A stretch of 64,000 nt of DNA from Marinobacterium aestuarii. Its GTDB lineage: Bacteria; Pseudomonadota; Gammaproteobacteria; Pseudomonadales; Balneatricaceae. Both the position numbers and the translations under genes were made by a program. The notes below the pieces were generated by a model that was given only the letters and a program-made list of their open reading frames with translations, made no database searches and was not told where the DNA came from. Location of the stretch: contig NZ_CP015839.1 of NCBI RefSeq assembly GCF_001651805.1, positions 1,922,001 to 1,986,000 on the forward strand. The letters are read 5' to 3'. This document shows, in pieces, positions 54,405 through 62,848 of the stretch. Numbering within the stretch: position 1 is the stretch's first letter; every line of letters starts with the position of its first letter.

Positions 54405-55412
54405 CTAGCGCACGACGGCGTTTTTGTCCCAGGAAATGCGGCTCTGCAGCAGCTGCATGGCGCGATCGAGCATAAAACCGATGATGCCGATCACCAGGAC
54501 CGCGACCATGATGCGCCCGAGGGAGTCGGAGCTGCCGTTCTGAAACTCGTCCCAGACGAACTTGCCGAGCCCCGGGTTCTGCGCCAGCATTTCGGCGGCG
54601 ATCAGCACCATCCAGGCGATGCCCAGCGACAGTCGCAGGCCGGTAAACATGGCAGGAATCGAGGCCGGAATGGCGATCTTGAGAACGTGGGTCATGAACG
54701 GCAGGCGCAGCACCTTGCTGACGTTTTTAAGGTCCTGGCTGATGCTCGACACCCCCACGGCGGTATTGATCAGCGTTGGCCACAGGCTGCACAGGGACAC
54801 CGTGATCAGCGAGGTAACAAAGGACTTGGCAAACATGGGGTCGTCGGAGACGTAAAGCGCGCTGACCACCATGGTGACCAGGGGTAGCCAGGCCAGGGGG
54901 GAGACCGGCTTGAACAGCTGAATCAGCGGATTAAGCGCCGCGTACAGGGTGCCGTTGAGGCCGATCAGGATGCCCAGCGGAATGGCGATCAGGCTGGCCA
55001 GGGCAAAGCCTGCCAGTACCGTGACCAGGCTGGTGCCGATTTGATCGACAAAGGTGGGTTTGCCGGTGTAGTTGCGCAGCCGTACCTCGGCGCCGGGGTC
55101 CTTGGCCAGAGTGGCGGCATTGCGCTTTTCCTGGCGCTCCATAAAGGCGGCTTCGCGGCCGCGCTCGCGCTGGTGGTCGGCGATCAGGCCAAAGGACTGT
55201 TCATACACCTGGGTCGGGCCTGGGAACTTGCCCAGCGAAGTATCGATATTGCGCGCGGCTATATGCCAGGCGAACACAAACACCAGCAGGCCGAGCAGCG
55301 GCAGCAGCAGGGCACGGGCGATGCGAGTGACGCTGTCGGCACTGGGTGCGCGCAGTGACAGGCGCAGCCGGCGGGCCTTTAGAGGGTGACTTTGGGGACT
55401 TGTAGTGCTCAC
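54405..55412 (-). CDS. nrtB: nitrate ABC transporter permease NrtB
   Basis: 335 residues. N-terminal membrane helix (LLLPLLGLLVFVFAWHIA), a charged periplasmic stretch (HQRERGREAAFMERQEKRNAATLAKDPGAEVRLRNYTG), then the permease core with five helices and the EAA-like loop (SISQDLKNVSKVLRLPFMTHVLKIAIPASIPAMFTGLRLSLG). It forms the inner-membrane channel of the nitrate importer with NrtD. The long inserted periplasmic stretch is usual for the nitrate-specific branch. It starts 51 bases after the nrtA stop. Confidence 0.93.
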   Translation of the reverse strand: MSTTSPQSHPLKARRLRLSLRAPSADSVTRIARALLLPLLGLLVFVFAWHIAARNIDTSLGKFPGPTQVYEQSFGLIADHQRERGREAAFMERQEKRNAATLAKDPGAEVRLRNYTGKPTFVDQIGTSLVTVLAGFALASLIAIPLGILIGLNGTLYAALNPLIQLFKPVSPLAWLPLVTMVVSALYVSDDPMFAKSFVTSLITVSLCSLWPTLINTAVGVSSISQDLKNVSKVLRLPFMTHVLKIAIPASIPAMFTGLRLSLGIAWMVLIAAEMLAQNPGLGKFVWDEFQNGSSDSLGRIMVAVLVIGIIGFMLDRAMQLLQSRISWDKNAVVR

Positions 55413-55463
55413 GGTTATTGCTCCACAACGGAGGCGCAGGCGTGCTGCCTGCGCCGGTTAAGC

Positions 55464-56882
55464 TCAGATTTTGTCGTCGCCCTTGAGGCCGATACCGAAT
55501 TTTTTCAGGTAGTCGTTGGGGCTGTGGCCGTCGTAGGTGATGCCATCTATAAAGTGGGTCTGGGGCGCGCGGTAGCCATCTTCAGTGCCGAAGTCCGGGA
55601 ACTCGGAGGCCTCCATCTTGCCTTCCTCGATCAGGGACTGGGCCGCCTGGGCGTAGATGTCCGGGCGATAGACCTTCTTGGCGATATCCATAAACCAGCT
55701 GTCCGGCTTGGCATCCTCGATCTGGCCCCAGCGGCGCATCTGTGTCAGGTACCAGATGGCGTCCGAGTAGTAGGGGTAGGTGGCGTTATGGCGGAAGAAG
55801 ACGTTGAAATCGGGCACCTCGCGTATGTCACCTTTTTCGTATTCGAAGGTACCGGTCATGGAATTGGCGATAACTTCATAATCAGCACCGACATATTCAG
55901 GCCGGGACAAAATCTCAACGGCTTCGGGGCGGTTACCGTTGTCGTTGGCGTCCAGCCACTTGGCGGCACGGATCATGGCCTTGACGACGCGCAGGTGGGT
56001 GTTGGGGTTGGCATCGGCCCAGGCCTTGGATACGCCGAACACTTTTTCGGGGTTGTCCTTCCAGATTTCGTAATCGGTGATGATGGGCACGCCTATGCCC
56101 TTGAATACCGCCTGCTGGTTCCAGGGCTCACCGACGCAGTAGCCATGAATGGTGCCGGCTTCGAGTGTGGCGGGCATCTGTGGCGGCGGCGTGACCGACA
56201 GCAGGGCATCGGCACTGAGCTGGCCGCTGATATCACCCTTGTGGGGCGCATAGAAGCCGGGGTGTATGCCACCGGCGGCGAGCCAGTAGCGCAGCTCGTA
56301 GTTATGGGTCGAGACCGGGAAGACCATGCCCATGTTGAAGGGCTTGCCTTGGGCCTTGAATTCGTCGACCACCGGTTTCAGGTAATCGGCCTTGATGGGG
56401 TGTACCGGCCGGCCGTCGGCATCCTTGGGGATATGCGGCTTCATGCGCTCCCAGATATCGTTGGAGACGGTGATGCCGTTGCCGTTAAGGTCCATGCTGA
56501 AGGCGGTAATGATATGGGCCTGGGTGCCGTAGCCGATGGTCGCCCCCAGTGGCTGGCCCGCCAGCATATGGGCACCGTCGAGCTGGCCGTCGATCACGCG
56601 GTCCAGCAGTACCTTCCAGTTGGCCTGGGCTTCGACCTGTACGAACAGGCCTTCATCCTCGAAATAGCCCTTTTCGTAGGCGATGGCCAGCGGCGCCATG
56701 TCGGTGAGCTTGATAAAACCGAATTTCAGGTCTTCCTTTTCAGGCGGGCCTATTGCGGCCTGGGCCAGACTGAGGGTCATGAGGGATGACAGCGACAGGG
56801 CGCCGGCGGTGATCATCGCCTGCTTAAGCAGGGTGCGACGGGGGCGGACGGAGGTGGTGCTCGGGGCGGTGTTGAGTGGCAT
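55464..56882 (-). CDS. nrtA: nitrate ABC transporter substrate-binding protein NrtA
   Basis: 472 residues. The N-terminus has a twin-arginine-type signal ([30 protein letters not shown]), so export may be Tat-dependent. The body is the NrtA/CmpA nitrate-binding fold ([77 protein letters not shown]). It captures nitrate in the periplasm for NrtB/NrtD. It is first in the uptake operon. Its leader has AAGGAG before the ATG, an attenuator and a sigma54-type promoter. It shares ancestry with NasS, encoded just upstream. Confidence 0.95.
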   Translation of the reverse strand: MPLNTAPSTTSVRPRRTLLKQAMITAGALSLSSLMTLSLAQAAIGPPEKEDLKFGFIKLTDMAPLAIAYEKGYFEDEGLFVQVEAQANWKVLLDRVIDGQLDGAHMLAGQPLGATIGYGTQAHIITAFSMDLNGNGITVSNDIWERMKPHIPKDADGRPVHPIKADYLKPVVDEFKAQGKPFNMGMVFPVSTHNYELRYWLAAGGIHPGFYAPHKGDISGQLSADALLSVTPPPQMPATLEAGTIHGYCVGEPWNQQAVFKGIGVPIITDYEIWKDNPEKVFGVSKAWADANPNTHLRVVKAMIRAAKWLDANDNGNRPEAVEILSRPEYVGADYEVIANSMTGTFEYEKGDIREVPDFNVFFRHNATYPYYSDAIWYLTQMRRWGQIEDAKPDSWFMDIAKKVYRPDIYAQAAQSLIEEGKMEASEFPDFGTEDGYRAPQTHFIDGITYDGHSPNDYLKKFGIGLKGDDKI

Positions 56883-56905
56883 GGTCTGGCTCCTTGAATT
56901 GCAAA

Positions 56906-56954
56906 CAAAAAGGCGCCTGCAACGGGACCAAATACGTGTCCCGCTACAGGCGCC
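56906..56954 (-). terminator. attenuator terminator in the nrtA leader
   Basis: Leftward, GGCGCCTG-TAG-CGGGAC pairs with GTCCCG-TTG-CAGGCGCC, followed by TTTTTG (56911-56906). A very stable stem only 24 bases before the nrtA start. Confidence 0.85.
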
Positions 56955-56962
56955 TTTGCCTG
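56947..56962 (-). promoter_or_regulatory. ANTAR-type stem-loop in the nrtA leader
   Basis: Leftward, CAGGC-AAAGGC-GCCTG: a perfect 5-bp stem with hexaloop A1, G4. The GGCGCCTG segment is also the terminator 5' arm, so the NasT-bound form would prevent termination. Confidence 0.75.
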
Positions 56963-56994
56963 AAACTGCTTTTTAACAAAACTGTTCAGGATAT

Positions 56995-57010
56995 TGCATA
57001 AGCCGTGCCA
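56995..57010 (-). promoter_or_regulatory. sigma54-like promoter of nrtA
   Basis: Leftward, TGGCAC-N5-ATGCA, one base from the consensus, with GG and GC correctly spaced. It lies about 33 bases before the ANTAR-type stem-loop. Confidence 0.7.
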
Positions 57011-57112
57011 CAAATTTAAATCATTGAAATATATGGATTAAATTATGTTGCGTGATTTTTGTGCGCTCTGTTGTGCACTGCGGCAAGTCAGTGGTGCTGG
57101 CGTGCTGCACTC

Positions 57113-58288
57113 TTATTGCTCAGCCGTTACAGGCTGGGCGCTCGGATCGAAGCGCCTGTCTTTGGGCAGGCTGAGGGGGCCCTGGTTGCCGGCAACCTCC
57201 CAGGGGCTGTCGTGCATGCCTTCAAGCTTGCTGTCGTTCAGCGGCAGGTTGAGCTGCAGGGCGGCGCTGGCCAGGCGAAAGTGGCTGCTGTCGTAGGTCG
57301 AGCGCGCCAGTTCATCCAGTTCTGCACCGCTGCGGGGGCTGGGCTGGCCCTGCTGTATTTGCTCCAGCAGCCAGCGTGCCTGGGACTGCCAGGGGAAGTT
57401 GGCGGCACTGCCAAAGAACTGATGCCGGCCGATACCGGGATCCGGTGTTATCAGACCGGCGCCCAGGTACTGTGGCTGGCCCAGAATGTCGAGCATGCGG
57501 CTGCGATTGCCGGCTTCATCCAGCCAGGCGCAGGCTCGCAGCAGTGCCATGATGAGCAGCTGCAGGCTGTCCGGGTGCTGGCGGGCCCAGTGGGCGGTGG
57601 TGCCCAGCACCTTGTCGGGCGCGTTATGCCAGATCTGGTGGCCGCTGATCAGCACGCGGCCGACCTGTTGTTGCTGGGCGACACTGTTCCAGGGCTCGCC
57701 GGCGCAAAACGCATCGATCAGGCCGCGCTTGAGTGCATCCACCATCTGGGGCGGCGGCACCACCACCTGGCGAATGCGCTGCAGGTCGATACCGCAGGCG
57801 TTGAGCCAGTAACGCAGCAGAAAGCTGTGCATCGAGTGGGTATACACGGTGGCGAAGGTGGGGCGCTCTTGGGGATGTTCGCGCAGGTACCAGGCCAGGG
57901 CCGCGCCTGCGCAGGCGGGGTCGGTGCCGAAATCCGGCGCCTGTTGCAGGGCTTCATGGAGCGCACTGCTTAGGGTAATGGCATTGCCGTTGAGGCCCAG
58001 ACCCATGGTGCAGACCAGCGGGTTCTGGCCGTAGCCGAGCCCCAGGGCTGCGGCCAGCGGAATGCCCGCCGGCATCTGGGCGGCATCCAGCAGGCCCAGC
58101 TGCACCTTGTCGCGGATGCTGGCCCAAGAGGCCTCCTTGCTCAGGCTGACGTCCAGGCCGCAGTCGCGGAAGTATCCCAGTTCCAGCGCCAGGATCAGCG
58201 GGCAGGCGTCGATCAGGGGCACGAAGCCCAGTGTCAGTTGCGGTTTTTCCGGTGCCGGCAAAGGGCTGGGCAATCTAAGGTCAGGCAT
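57113..58288 (-). CDS. nasS: nitrate/nitrite sensor NasS
   Basis: 391 residues of the same fold as NrtA (LTLGFVPLIDACPLILALELGYFRDCGLDVSLSKEASWASIRDKVQLGLLDAAQMPAGIPL; DAFCAGEPWNSV) but with no signal peptide, so it stays in the cytoplasm. NasS binds nitrate or nitrite; without ligand it holds NasT inactive. Position next to nasT and nrtA fits this. It begins 66 bases after the nasT stop, on the same strand. The order nasT-nasS is as in Pseudomonas. Confidence 0.9.
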   Translation of the reverse strand: MPDLRLPSPLPAPEKPQLTLGFVPLIDACPLILALELGYFRDCGLDVSLSKEASWASIRDKVQLGLLDAAQMPAGIPLAAALGLGYGQNPLVCTMGLGLNGNAITLSSALHEALQQAPDFGTDPACAGAALAWYLREHPQERPTFATVYTHSMHSFLLRYWLNACGIDLQRIRQVVVPPPQMVDALKRGLIDAFCAGEPWNSVAQQQQVGRVLISGHQIWHNAPDKVLGTTAHWARQHPDSLQLLIMALLRACAWLDEAGNRSRMLDILGQPQYLGAGLITPDPGIGRHQFFGSAANFPWQSQARWLLEQIQQGQPSPRSGAELDELARSTYDSSHFRLASAALQLNLPLNDSKLEGMHDSPWEVAGNQGPLSLPKDRRFDPSAQPVTAEQ

Positions 58289-58354
58289 AGCGGGTATCCA
58301 TATTGGGTCGGATGCAAACGGTGCGCCGCGGTCGGGGCGGGCAGCGTGTTCAGA

Positions 58355-58942
58355 TCAGATGATTTCCATCACGGCAATAATGTTGCGGGCGATTTCGGCC
58401 AGCGGCTTTTGCTGATCCATCGCCATGCGGCGCATCGCCTTGAAGGCTTCGTCTTCAGGGCATTTGTGACGTTTCATCACCAGGCCCTTGGCCTTTTCGA
58501 TCAGTTTTCGATCGGCCAGCTCCGAGCGTGCCTCGACCAGCTCGCGACGCAACGCCTGGAACTCGCGAAAACGCGCGGCGGCGACATCCAGAATCGAGCT
58601 GATGCGGCCAAATTCAAGCCCGTCGACCACGTAGGCGCTGACGCCGGAGCGGATGGCCTTTGAAATGGTATCGCTGTCGCCCTGTTCGGCGAACATGACC
58701 ACCGGGCGCGGTGAACGGTCATTCAGCAGCGCCATGTTTTCCAGCACATCCCGGCTGGGGGAGTCCAGATCGATAATGATCATGTCGGGGTGAAGCTCCT
58801 CCACCCGGTCGGCCAGCAGATCGGTATTGTCCAGTCGTGCCAGCACCTCATATCCCTGATCGCGCAGCGACTGTTCAAGCAGCGCGGCTCGGCCACGATC
58901 CTCATCAATCACCAATACTTTTATCGATGGAGGGCTTTTCAT
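58355..58942 (-). CDS. nasT: ANTAR response regulator NasT
   Basis: I start at Met 58942 (MKSPPSIKVLVIDEDRG, with CAGGAG upstream), giving 195 residues. The receiver domain shows VIDEDRG, the phospho-acceptor position in IIIDLDSPSRD, and a conserved-looking SGVSAYVVDG. The ANTAR RNA-binding domain follows (ELADRKLIEKAKGLVMKRHKCPEDEAFKAMRRMAMDQQKPLAEIARNII). NasT binds hexaloop stem-loops in leader RNAs and prevents termination. Four such leaders occur in this window. The gene is divergent from gltX. Confidence 0.94.
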   Translation of the reverse strand: MKSPPSIKVLVIDEDRGRAALLEQSLRDQGYEVLARLDNTDLLADRVEELHPDMIIIDLDSPSRDVLENMALLNDRSPRPVVMFAEQGDSDTISKAIRSGVSAYVVDGLEFGRISSILDVAAARFREFQALRRELVEARSELADRKLIEKAKGLVMKRHKCPEDEAFKAMRRMAMDQQKPLAEIARNIIAVMEII

Positions 58943-59003
58943 TCTAACGGGGGCTCCTGGGTGCATTCAGTCAGGCAAACAAAATCCTGTGACTGAAAAT
59001 ATA

Positions 59004-59019
59004 TGCATGAAACATGCCT
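59004..59019 (-). promoter_or_regulatory. possible sigma54-like promoter of nasT
   Basis: Leftward, AGGCAT-N5-ATGCA keeps GG and GC at the required spacing, about 60 bases before the nasT start. It is also palindromic (GCATG-AAA-CATGC), so it could be a protein site instead. Confidence 0.35.
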
Positions 59020-59092
59020 TTCTTGCGATAAATTTTCGACGCCGTCAGGGATGTCCGCCGGTACTTGACTGTCCCAAGTCTGGGTGCGGCGT

Positions 59093-59098
59093 TATAAT
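59093..59098 (+). promoter_or_regulatory. -10 element of the gltX promoter
   Basis: A perfect TATAAT, 42 bases before the gltX start. The nearest TTGACT (59065-59070) is 22 bases away, longer than usual, so the -35 is uncertain. Confidence 0.5.
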
Positions 59099-59140
59099 GC
59101 GCGTCATTTCGCTAACTCGATTATAGCTTTCAGGATAACG

Positions 59141-60634
59141 ATGACAGTACGTACCCGCGTAGCTCCGTCCCCGACCGGCGATCCCCATGTCGGCACCGCC
59201 TTTATAGCCCTGTTCAATCTGGCCTTCGCGCGCCAGCACGGCGGGCAGTTTATTTTGCGCATCGAGGACACGGATCAGGCGCGCAGTACGCCGGAATCCG
59301 AGCAGATGATTCTGGATTCCCTGCGCTGGCTGGGGCTGGACTGGGACGAAGGTCCCGATGTCGGCGGCCCCCACGGTCCGTACCGTCAGAGCGAGCGTGG
59401 CGATATCTACAAGAACTTCGCGCTGGAACTGGTGGAGAAGGGCAAGGCCTTTCTGTGCTATCGCACACCTGAAGAGCTGGATGCACTGCGTGAAGCCCGT
59501 CGGGCTGCCGGCGGTCATACCGCGCTGAAGCAGAGTGATCTGGCGCTGCCGGCGGCTGAAGTGGAGCAGCGCGCGGCCCAGGGGCTGCCCTACGTGATTC
59601 GCATGGTGGTGCCTGAAGGCGAGGGCGCCTGCCAGATCGACGATCTGTTGCGCGGCACCATCGAGCTGGACTGGGGCATGGTGGATGCGCAGATTCTGCT
59701 CAAGTCCGATGGCATGCCGACTTACCATCTGGCCAACGTGGTGGATGATCACCTGATGGAGATCACCCACGTGATTCGTGGCGAGGAGTGGATCAACTCG
59801 GCACCCAAGCACAAGCTGCTGTATGAATACTTCGGCTGGGACATGCCGGTACTCTGCCATATGCCGCTGCTGCGCAACCCCGACAAGTCCAAACTGTCCA
59901 AGCGCAAGAACCCGACCAGCATCCTGTACTACCAGCGCATGGGTTTCCTGCCTGAGGCGCTGCTCAACTACCTGGGTCGCATGGGCTGGTCCATGCCGGA
60001 TGAACAGGAGAAGTTCTCGCGCGACGAAATGTTCGCTAACTTCGATATTCAGCGCGTGTCCCTGGGCGGGCCTGTCTTCGATCAGGAAAAGCTCAGCTGG
60101 CTTAATGGCCTCTGGCTGCGCGAAGACCTGAGTCCGGAGCAGTTTGCCGAGCGCTTCCAGCAGTGGGCGCTGAACCCGCAGTACCTGATGCAGATTCTGC
60201 CGCTGATTCAGCAGCGCGTCGAAAAGCTGTCGGATGTGGCGCCCCTGGCGGGCTTCTTCCTGTCGGGCATGATCGATCTGGATGAATCCAGCTTTGCACA
60301 CAAGTCCCTGCAGATTGAAGACGTGCGCAAGATTCTGCAGTTTGCCTCCTGGCAGATAGATACCGAGTCTGTCTGGACCAAGGATCAGCTCTTTACCGAA
60401 CTCAAGGCGCTGGCCGATGGCATGGGCTTCAAGATCCGTGACTTCCTGTTCCCGCTGTTTATCGCCATTGCCGGCACCAGTCAGACGGTGTCCGTGATGG
60501 ACGCCATGGCGATCCTTGGGCCGGACATGAGTCGCGCCCGCGTGCGTCATGCGCTCAATATCATTGGCGGGCCTTCGAAGAAGGAAGGCAAGCGCTGGGA
60601 GAAGGAATTTGCGGCGCTAAAGGCTGAGGGTTGA
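59141..60634 (+). CDS. gltX: glutamyl-tRNA synthetase
   Basis: I start at ATG 59141 (CAGGA seven bases upstream), giving 497 residues. It charges tRNA-Glu with glutamate. The class I signature appears as [21 protein letters not shown] (HVGT in the HIGH position) and KLSKRK in the KMSKS position. The [13 protein letters not shown] and GDIYKNFA segments are typical. Length fits the bacterial enzyme. Single gene followed by a strong terminator. A tRNA-Glu gene lies 1.4 kb downstream. Confidence 0.97.
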   Translation: MTVRTRVAPSPTGDPHVGTAFIALFNLAFARQHGGQFILRIEDTDQARSTPESEQMILDSLRWLGLDWDEGPDVGGPHGPYRQSERGDIYKNFALELVEKGKAFLCYRTPEELDALREARRAAGGHTALKQSDLALPAAEVEQRAAQGLPYVIRMVVPEGEGACQIDDLLRGTIELDWGMVDAQILLKSDGMPTYHLANVVDDHLMEITHVIRGEEWINSAPKHKLLYEYFGWDMPVLCHMPLLRNPDKSKLSKRKNPTSILYYQRMGFLPEALLNYLGRMGWSMPDEQEKFSRDEMFANFDIQRVSLGGPVFDQEKLSWLNGLWLREDLSPEQFAERFQQWALNPQYLMQILPLIQQRVEKLSDVAPLAGFFLSGMIDLDESSFAHKSLQIEDVRKILQFASWQIDTESVWTKDQLFTELKALADGMGFKIRDFLFPLFIAIAGTSQTVSVMDAMAILGPDMSRARVRHALNIIGGPSKKEGKRWEKEFAALKAEG

Positions 60635-60674
60635 TTAACAGAGTGCGCCGGGACGCATAGTCCTGGTCCGTCCA

Positions 60675-60697
60675 AACCCCGCTGCGGCGGGGTTTTT
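60675..60697 (+). terminator. intrinsic terminator after gltX
   Basis: ACCCCGC-TGC-GGCGGGGT type stem with five T following. About 40 bases past the gltX stop. Confidence 0.85.
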
Positions 60698-60795
60698 GCG
60701 TTCTGTGTCAGGCATGAGTGGCGCCTGATCAGGCTGGACGGCTGCCCGTAGTGGGCTAGTCTCAATGGACTTACTCACTTGGCGGAACAGTCACC

Positions 60796-61731
60796 ATGAG
60801 CATACAGGTTGCAATTATTCAGAAGCCCCCGGTATTGCTGGATCTCAGGGCGACACTGGAGCGCGCCCTCGAAAGTATCGAGGAGGCGGCAACACAGGGG
60901 GCTCGGCTTGTGGTTTTCCCGGAGGCCTATCTTCCCGGTTACCCAACCTGGATCTGGCGGCTGCGACCCGGTGGTGACATGGCGCTGGGAAATCGTCTGC
61001 ATGCTCAGCTTGTTGCCAACGCGGTTGATCTGGAGTCTGGTGGTCTTGAGTGCATATGCGAGGCGGCAGCAAGGCACAATATGGTGGTGGTTATGGGGCT
61101 CAACGAACGGGATAGCCGATACAGCGGTTCCACCCTGTTCAATACGGTGGTTGTCATTGGGCCTGATGGCAAGATTCTGAATCGGCATAGAAAGCTGATG
61201 CCCACCAATCCTGAACGTATGGTATGGGGCGCCGGCGATGGCTCCGGCCTGAACGTAGTCGATACCCCGGTCGGGCGTATTGGCTGTCTGATCTGCTGGG
61301 AAAGCTACATGCCGCTTGCGCGTTTCGCGCTCTATGCCCAGAACATCGACCTTTATATAGCCCCGACCTGGGATAGCGGCGAAACCTGGCTGGCGTCAAT
61401 GAACCATATCGCGCGTGAGGGCGGCTGCTGGGTGCTCAGCACCGCAACCGCCATGCAGACTGGCGACATTCCGGACTCTTTCCCGGATCGAGATCTGTTG
61501 TACAGTGCGGATGAATGGATCAATCCGGGGGATGCCGTTGTCATCAAGCCCTTTGGCGGCGTTGTGGCCGGCCCGCTGCATCGGGAAAAAGGCATTCTGT
61601 ATGCGCAGATTGATCCAGACGCTGCTCGCGAGGCCCGCAAATCCCTGGACGTGGCGGGGCATTACGGTCGCCCCGATATCTTTAGTCTTGAGGTGGATCG
61701 TGGCGTCAAGCCGCCATTGACGTTCAAGTAG
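60796..61731 (+). CDS. nitrilase (carbon-nitrogen hydrolase)
   Basis: 311 residues. The catalytic triad is in place: Glu in VVFPEAYLPGYPTW, Lys in HRKLMPTNPERMVWGAGDG, and Cys in LICWESYMPLARFALY. The CWE form and length fit true nitrilases (nitrile to carboxylic acid plus ammonia) rather than amidases. NMVVVMGLNERD and YIAPTWDSGETWLASMNHIAREGGCWVLS are typical for the group. The natural substrate is unknown. No transporter or regulator is adjacent. Ammonia release would suit a nitrogen-scavenging role, though it is outside the nitrate cluster. Confidence 0.9.
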   Translation: MSIQVAIIQKPPVLLDLRATLERALESIEEAATQGARLVVFPEAYLPGYPTWIWRLRPGGDMALGNRLHAQLVANAVDLESGGLECICEAAARHNMVVVMGLNERDSRYSGSTLFNTVVVIGPDGKILNRHRKLMPTNPERMVWGAGDGSGLNVVDTPVGRIGCLICWESYMPLARFALYAQNIDLYIAPTWDSGETWLASMNHIAREGGCWVLSTATAMQTGDIPDSFPDRDLLYSADEWINPGDAVVIKPFGGVVAGPLHREKGILYAQIDPDAAREARKSLDVAGHYGRPDIFSLEVDRGVKPPLTFK

Positions 61732-61866
61732 TAGGGTAGCTGTTTGCTATTGCCTGCATTTGCATCCTTAAGGGCGCCTTGTTGTCCGCAGATCCGGCTC
61801 AATCTGAGCGTTGTTTAACCAGTTGAATATTAAAGGACTTTCTTTGGTTTTTTGCAGAAAACCTGC

Positions 61867-61895
61867 TTGACAGTACCGGGGTCTGACTTTACTAT
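61867..61895 (+). promoter_or_regulatory. sigma70 promoter of the Ala-Glu-Ala tRNA operon
   Basis: TTGACA (61867-61872), a 17-base spacer and TACTAT (61890-61895). Consensus -35, optimal spacing, and the first tRNA starts 18 bases later. Confidence 0.9.
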
Positions 61896-61913
61896 AGCGC
61901 TCGTCTTCTGAAG

Positions 61914-61989
61914 GGGGCCTTAGCTCAGCTGGGAGAGCGCGACGCTGGCAGCGTCGAGGTCGGGGGTTCGATCCCCCCAGGCTCCACCA
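61914..61989 (+). tRNA. tRNA-Ala (anticodon GGC), copy 1
   Basis: 76 nt with encoded CCA. Acceptor GGGGCCT pairs with AGGCTCC, including the G3-T70 wobble that identifies tRNA-Ala. Anticodon loop CTGGCAG gives GGC. Confidence 0.97.
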
Positions 61990-62017
61990 CTTCAAAAGAC
62001 AGCTGAAAGTCCTATGC

Positions 62018-62093
62018 GTCCCATTCGTCTAGTGGCCTAGGACACTGCCCTTTCACGGCAGTAACAGGGGTTCGAACCCCCTATGGGACGCCA
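62018..62093 (+). tRNA. tRNA-Glu (anticodon TTC)
   Basis: 76 nt with acceptor GTCCCAT/ATGGGAC, discriminator G and encoded CCA. The anticodon loop CTTTCAC gives TTC. Between two tRNA-Ala genes. Confidence 0.97.
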
Positions 62094-62121
62094 CTTTCAG
62101 GTTTTGCGTGAATTGTTTTAT

Positions 62122-62197
62122 GGGGCCTTAGCTCAGCTGGGAGAGCGCGACGCTGGCAGCGTCGAGGTCGGGGGTTCGATCCCCCCAGGCTCCACCA
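62122..62197 (+). tRNA. tRNA-Ala (anticodon GGC), copy 2
   Basis: Identical over its full 76 nt to copy 1 at 61914-61989. Last gene of the operon; no intrinsic terminator follows directly. Confidence 0.97.
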
Positions 62198-62530
62198 ATT
62201 CATGCACATGATTTCCTGCTCTATCTCTCTTGTCTGCTTGTTTTCTGTCGTTTTATTCCTCCGTAATTTTTACGCTCGTTATTCGTTTTGTCCTGTGTTT
62301 CCGTTGATGTTTATGCTTCCTGTCCGTTGTTGCTGGGTGCTGCTCTGAGGTGCTTGTCTCCGGCTGTTTCTCCCTTGCTTCTTTTCTTCTTTGTTCTGGT
62401 GGGTCGCGTTAATCGCTATGATGGTGCCGTGTGGTTGGCGTCTCAATGTGATGTGCGTCGGTCGAGTTGTGCGTGGCGGCCTGGTGGTGTCGGTTCGCGG
62501 CATTCAGTGAGTAAGAGGAGTGTGGATTGC
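62198..62530. other. pyrimidine-rich intergenic stretch after the tRNA operon
   Basis: From about 62208 to 62405 the plus strand is strongly T/C-rich, with few A and scattered G. No hairpin-plus-T-run terminator and no convincing gene. It could serve Rho-dependent termination of the tRNA operon. The last 120 bases are the leader of the DUF2164 gene. Confidence 0.45.
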
Positions 62531-62785
62531 ATGGCCCTGATTGAGTTTTCAAAGGAAGAGAAGGCATCTGTTGTGCTGCAGATTCAGCGCTATTTTCGGG
62601 ATGAGCTGGAGCAGGACATTGGTCAGTTTGATGCCGAGTTTCTGCTGGATTTTTTCTCCGAAAAAGTAGGAGCCTACTACTACAATCGTGGCTTGTCGGA
62701 TGCTCAGGCGGTGCTGAATGGCAAGCTGGATGATATAGCCGAGGCTATCAGTGAGATCGAAAAGCCGACAGAGTTTCTGCGCTAG
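62531..62785 (+). CDS. DUF2164 family protein
   Basis: I start at ATG 62531 (AGAGGAG upstream), giving 84 residues; the longer frame from 62288 runs through the T/C-rich stretch and is not credible. The family pattern is clear: IEFSKEEKASVVLQIQRYFRDELEQDIGQFDAEFLLDFFSEKVGAYYYNRGLSDAQAVL. Small, acidic and cytosolic; members occur widely in proteobacteria and firmicutes without an assigned function. It precedes an mtfA-like gene by 63 bases and may be co-transcribed. Confidence 0.85.
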   Translation: MALIEFSKEEKASVVLQIQRYFRDELEQDIGQFDAEFLLDFFSEKVGAYYYNRGLSDAQAVLNGKLDDIAEAISEIEKPTEFLR

Positions 62786-62848
62786 TGTGCGGGGCCTGAT
62801 TGCGGCTGTTGATTGTCTGTGGTGCTCTGGTGATTGCAGGTGGTGCTG

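Noticed and set aside
57061-57080. NtrC site TGCGC-N6-GTGCA upstream of nrtA
   Set aside because: The half-sites are one base too close and the pattern overlaps the nasS 3' flank; too weak to call.
62288-62530. N-terminal extension of the DUF2164 gene
   Set aside because: The extension is translated T/C-rich intergenic DNA with a Cys/Leu/Ser-rich product; the family begins at the ATG at 62531.
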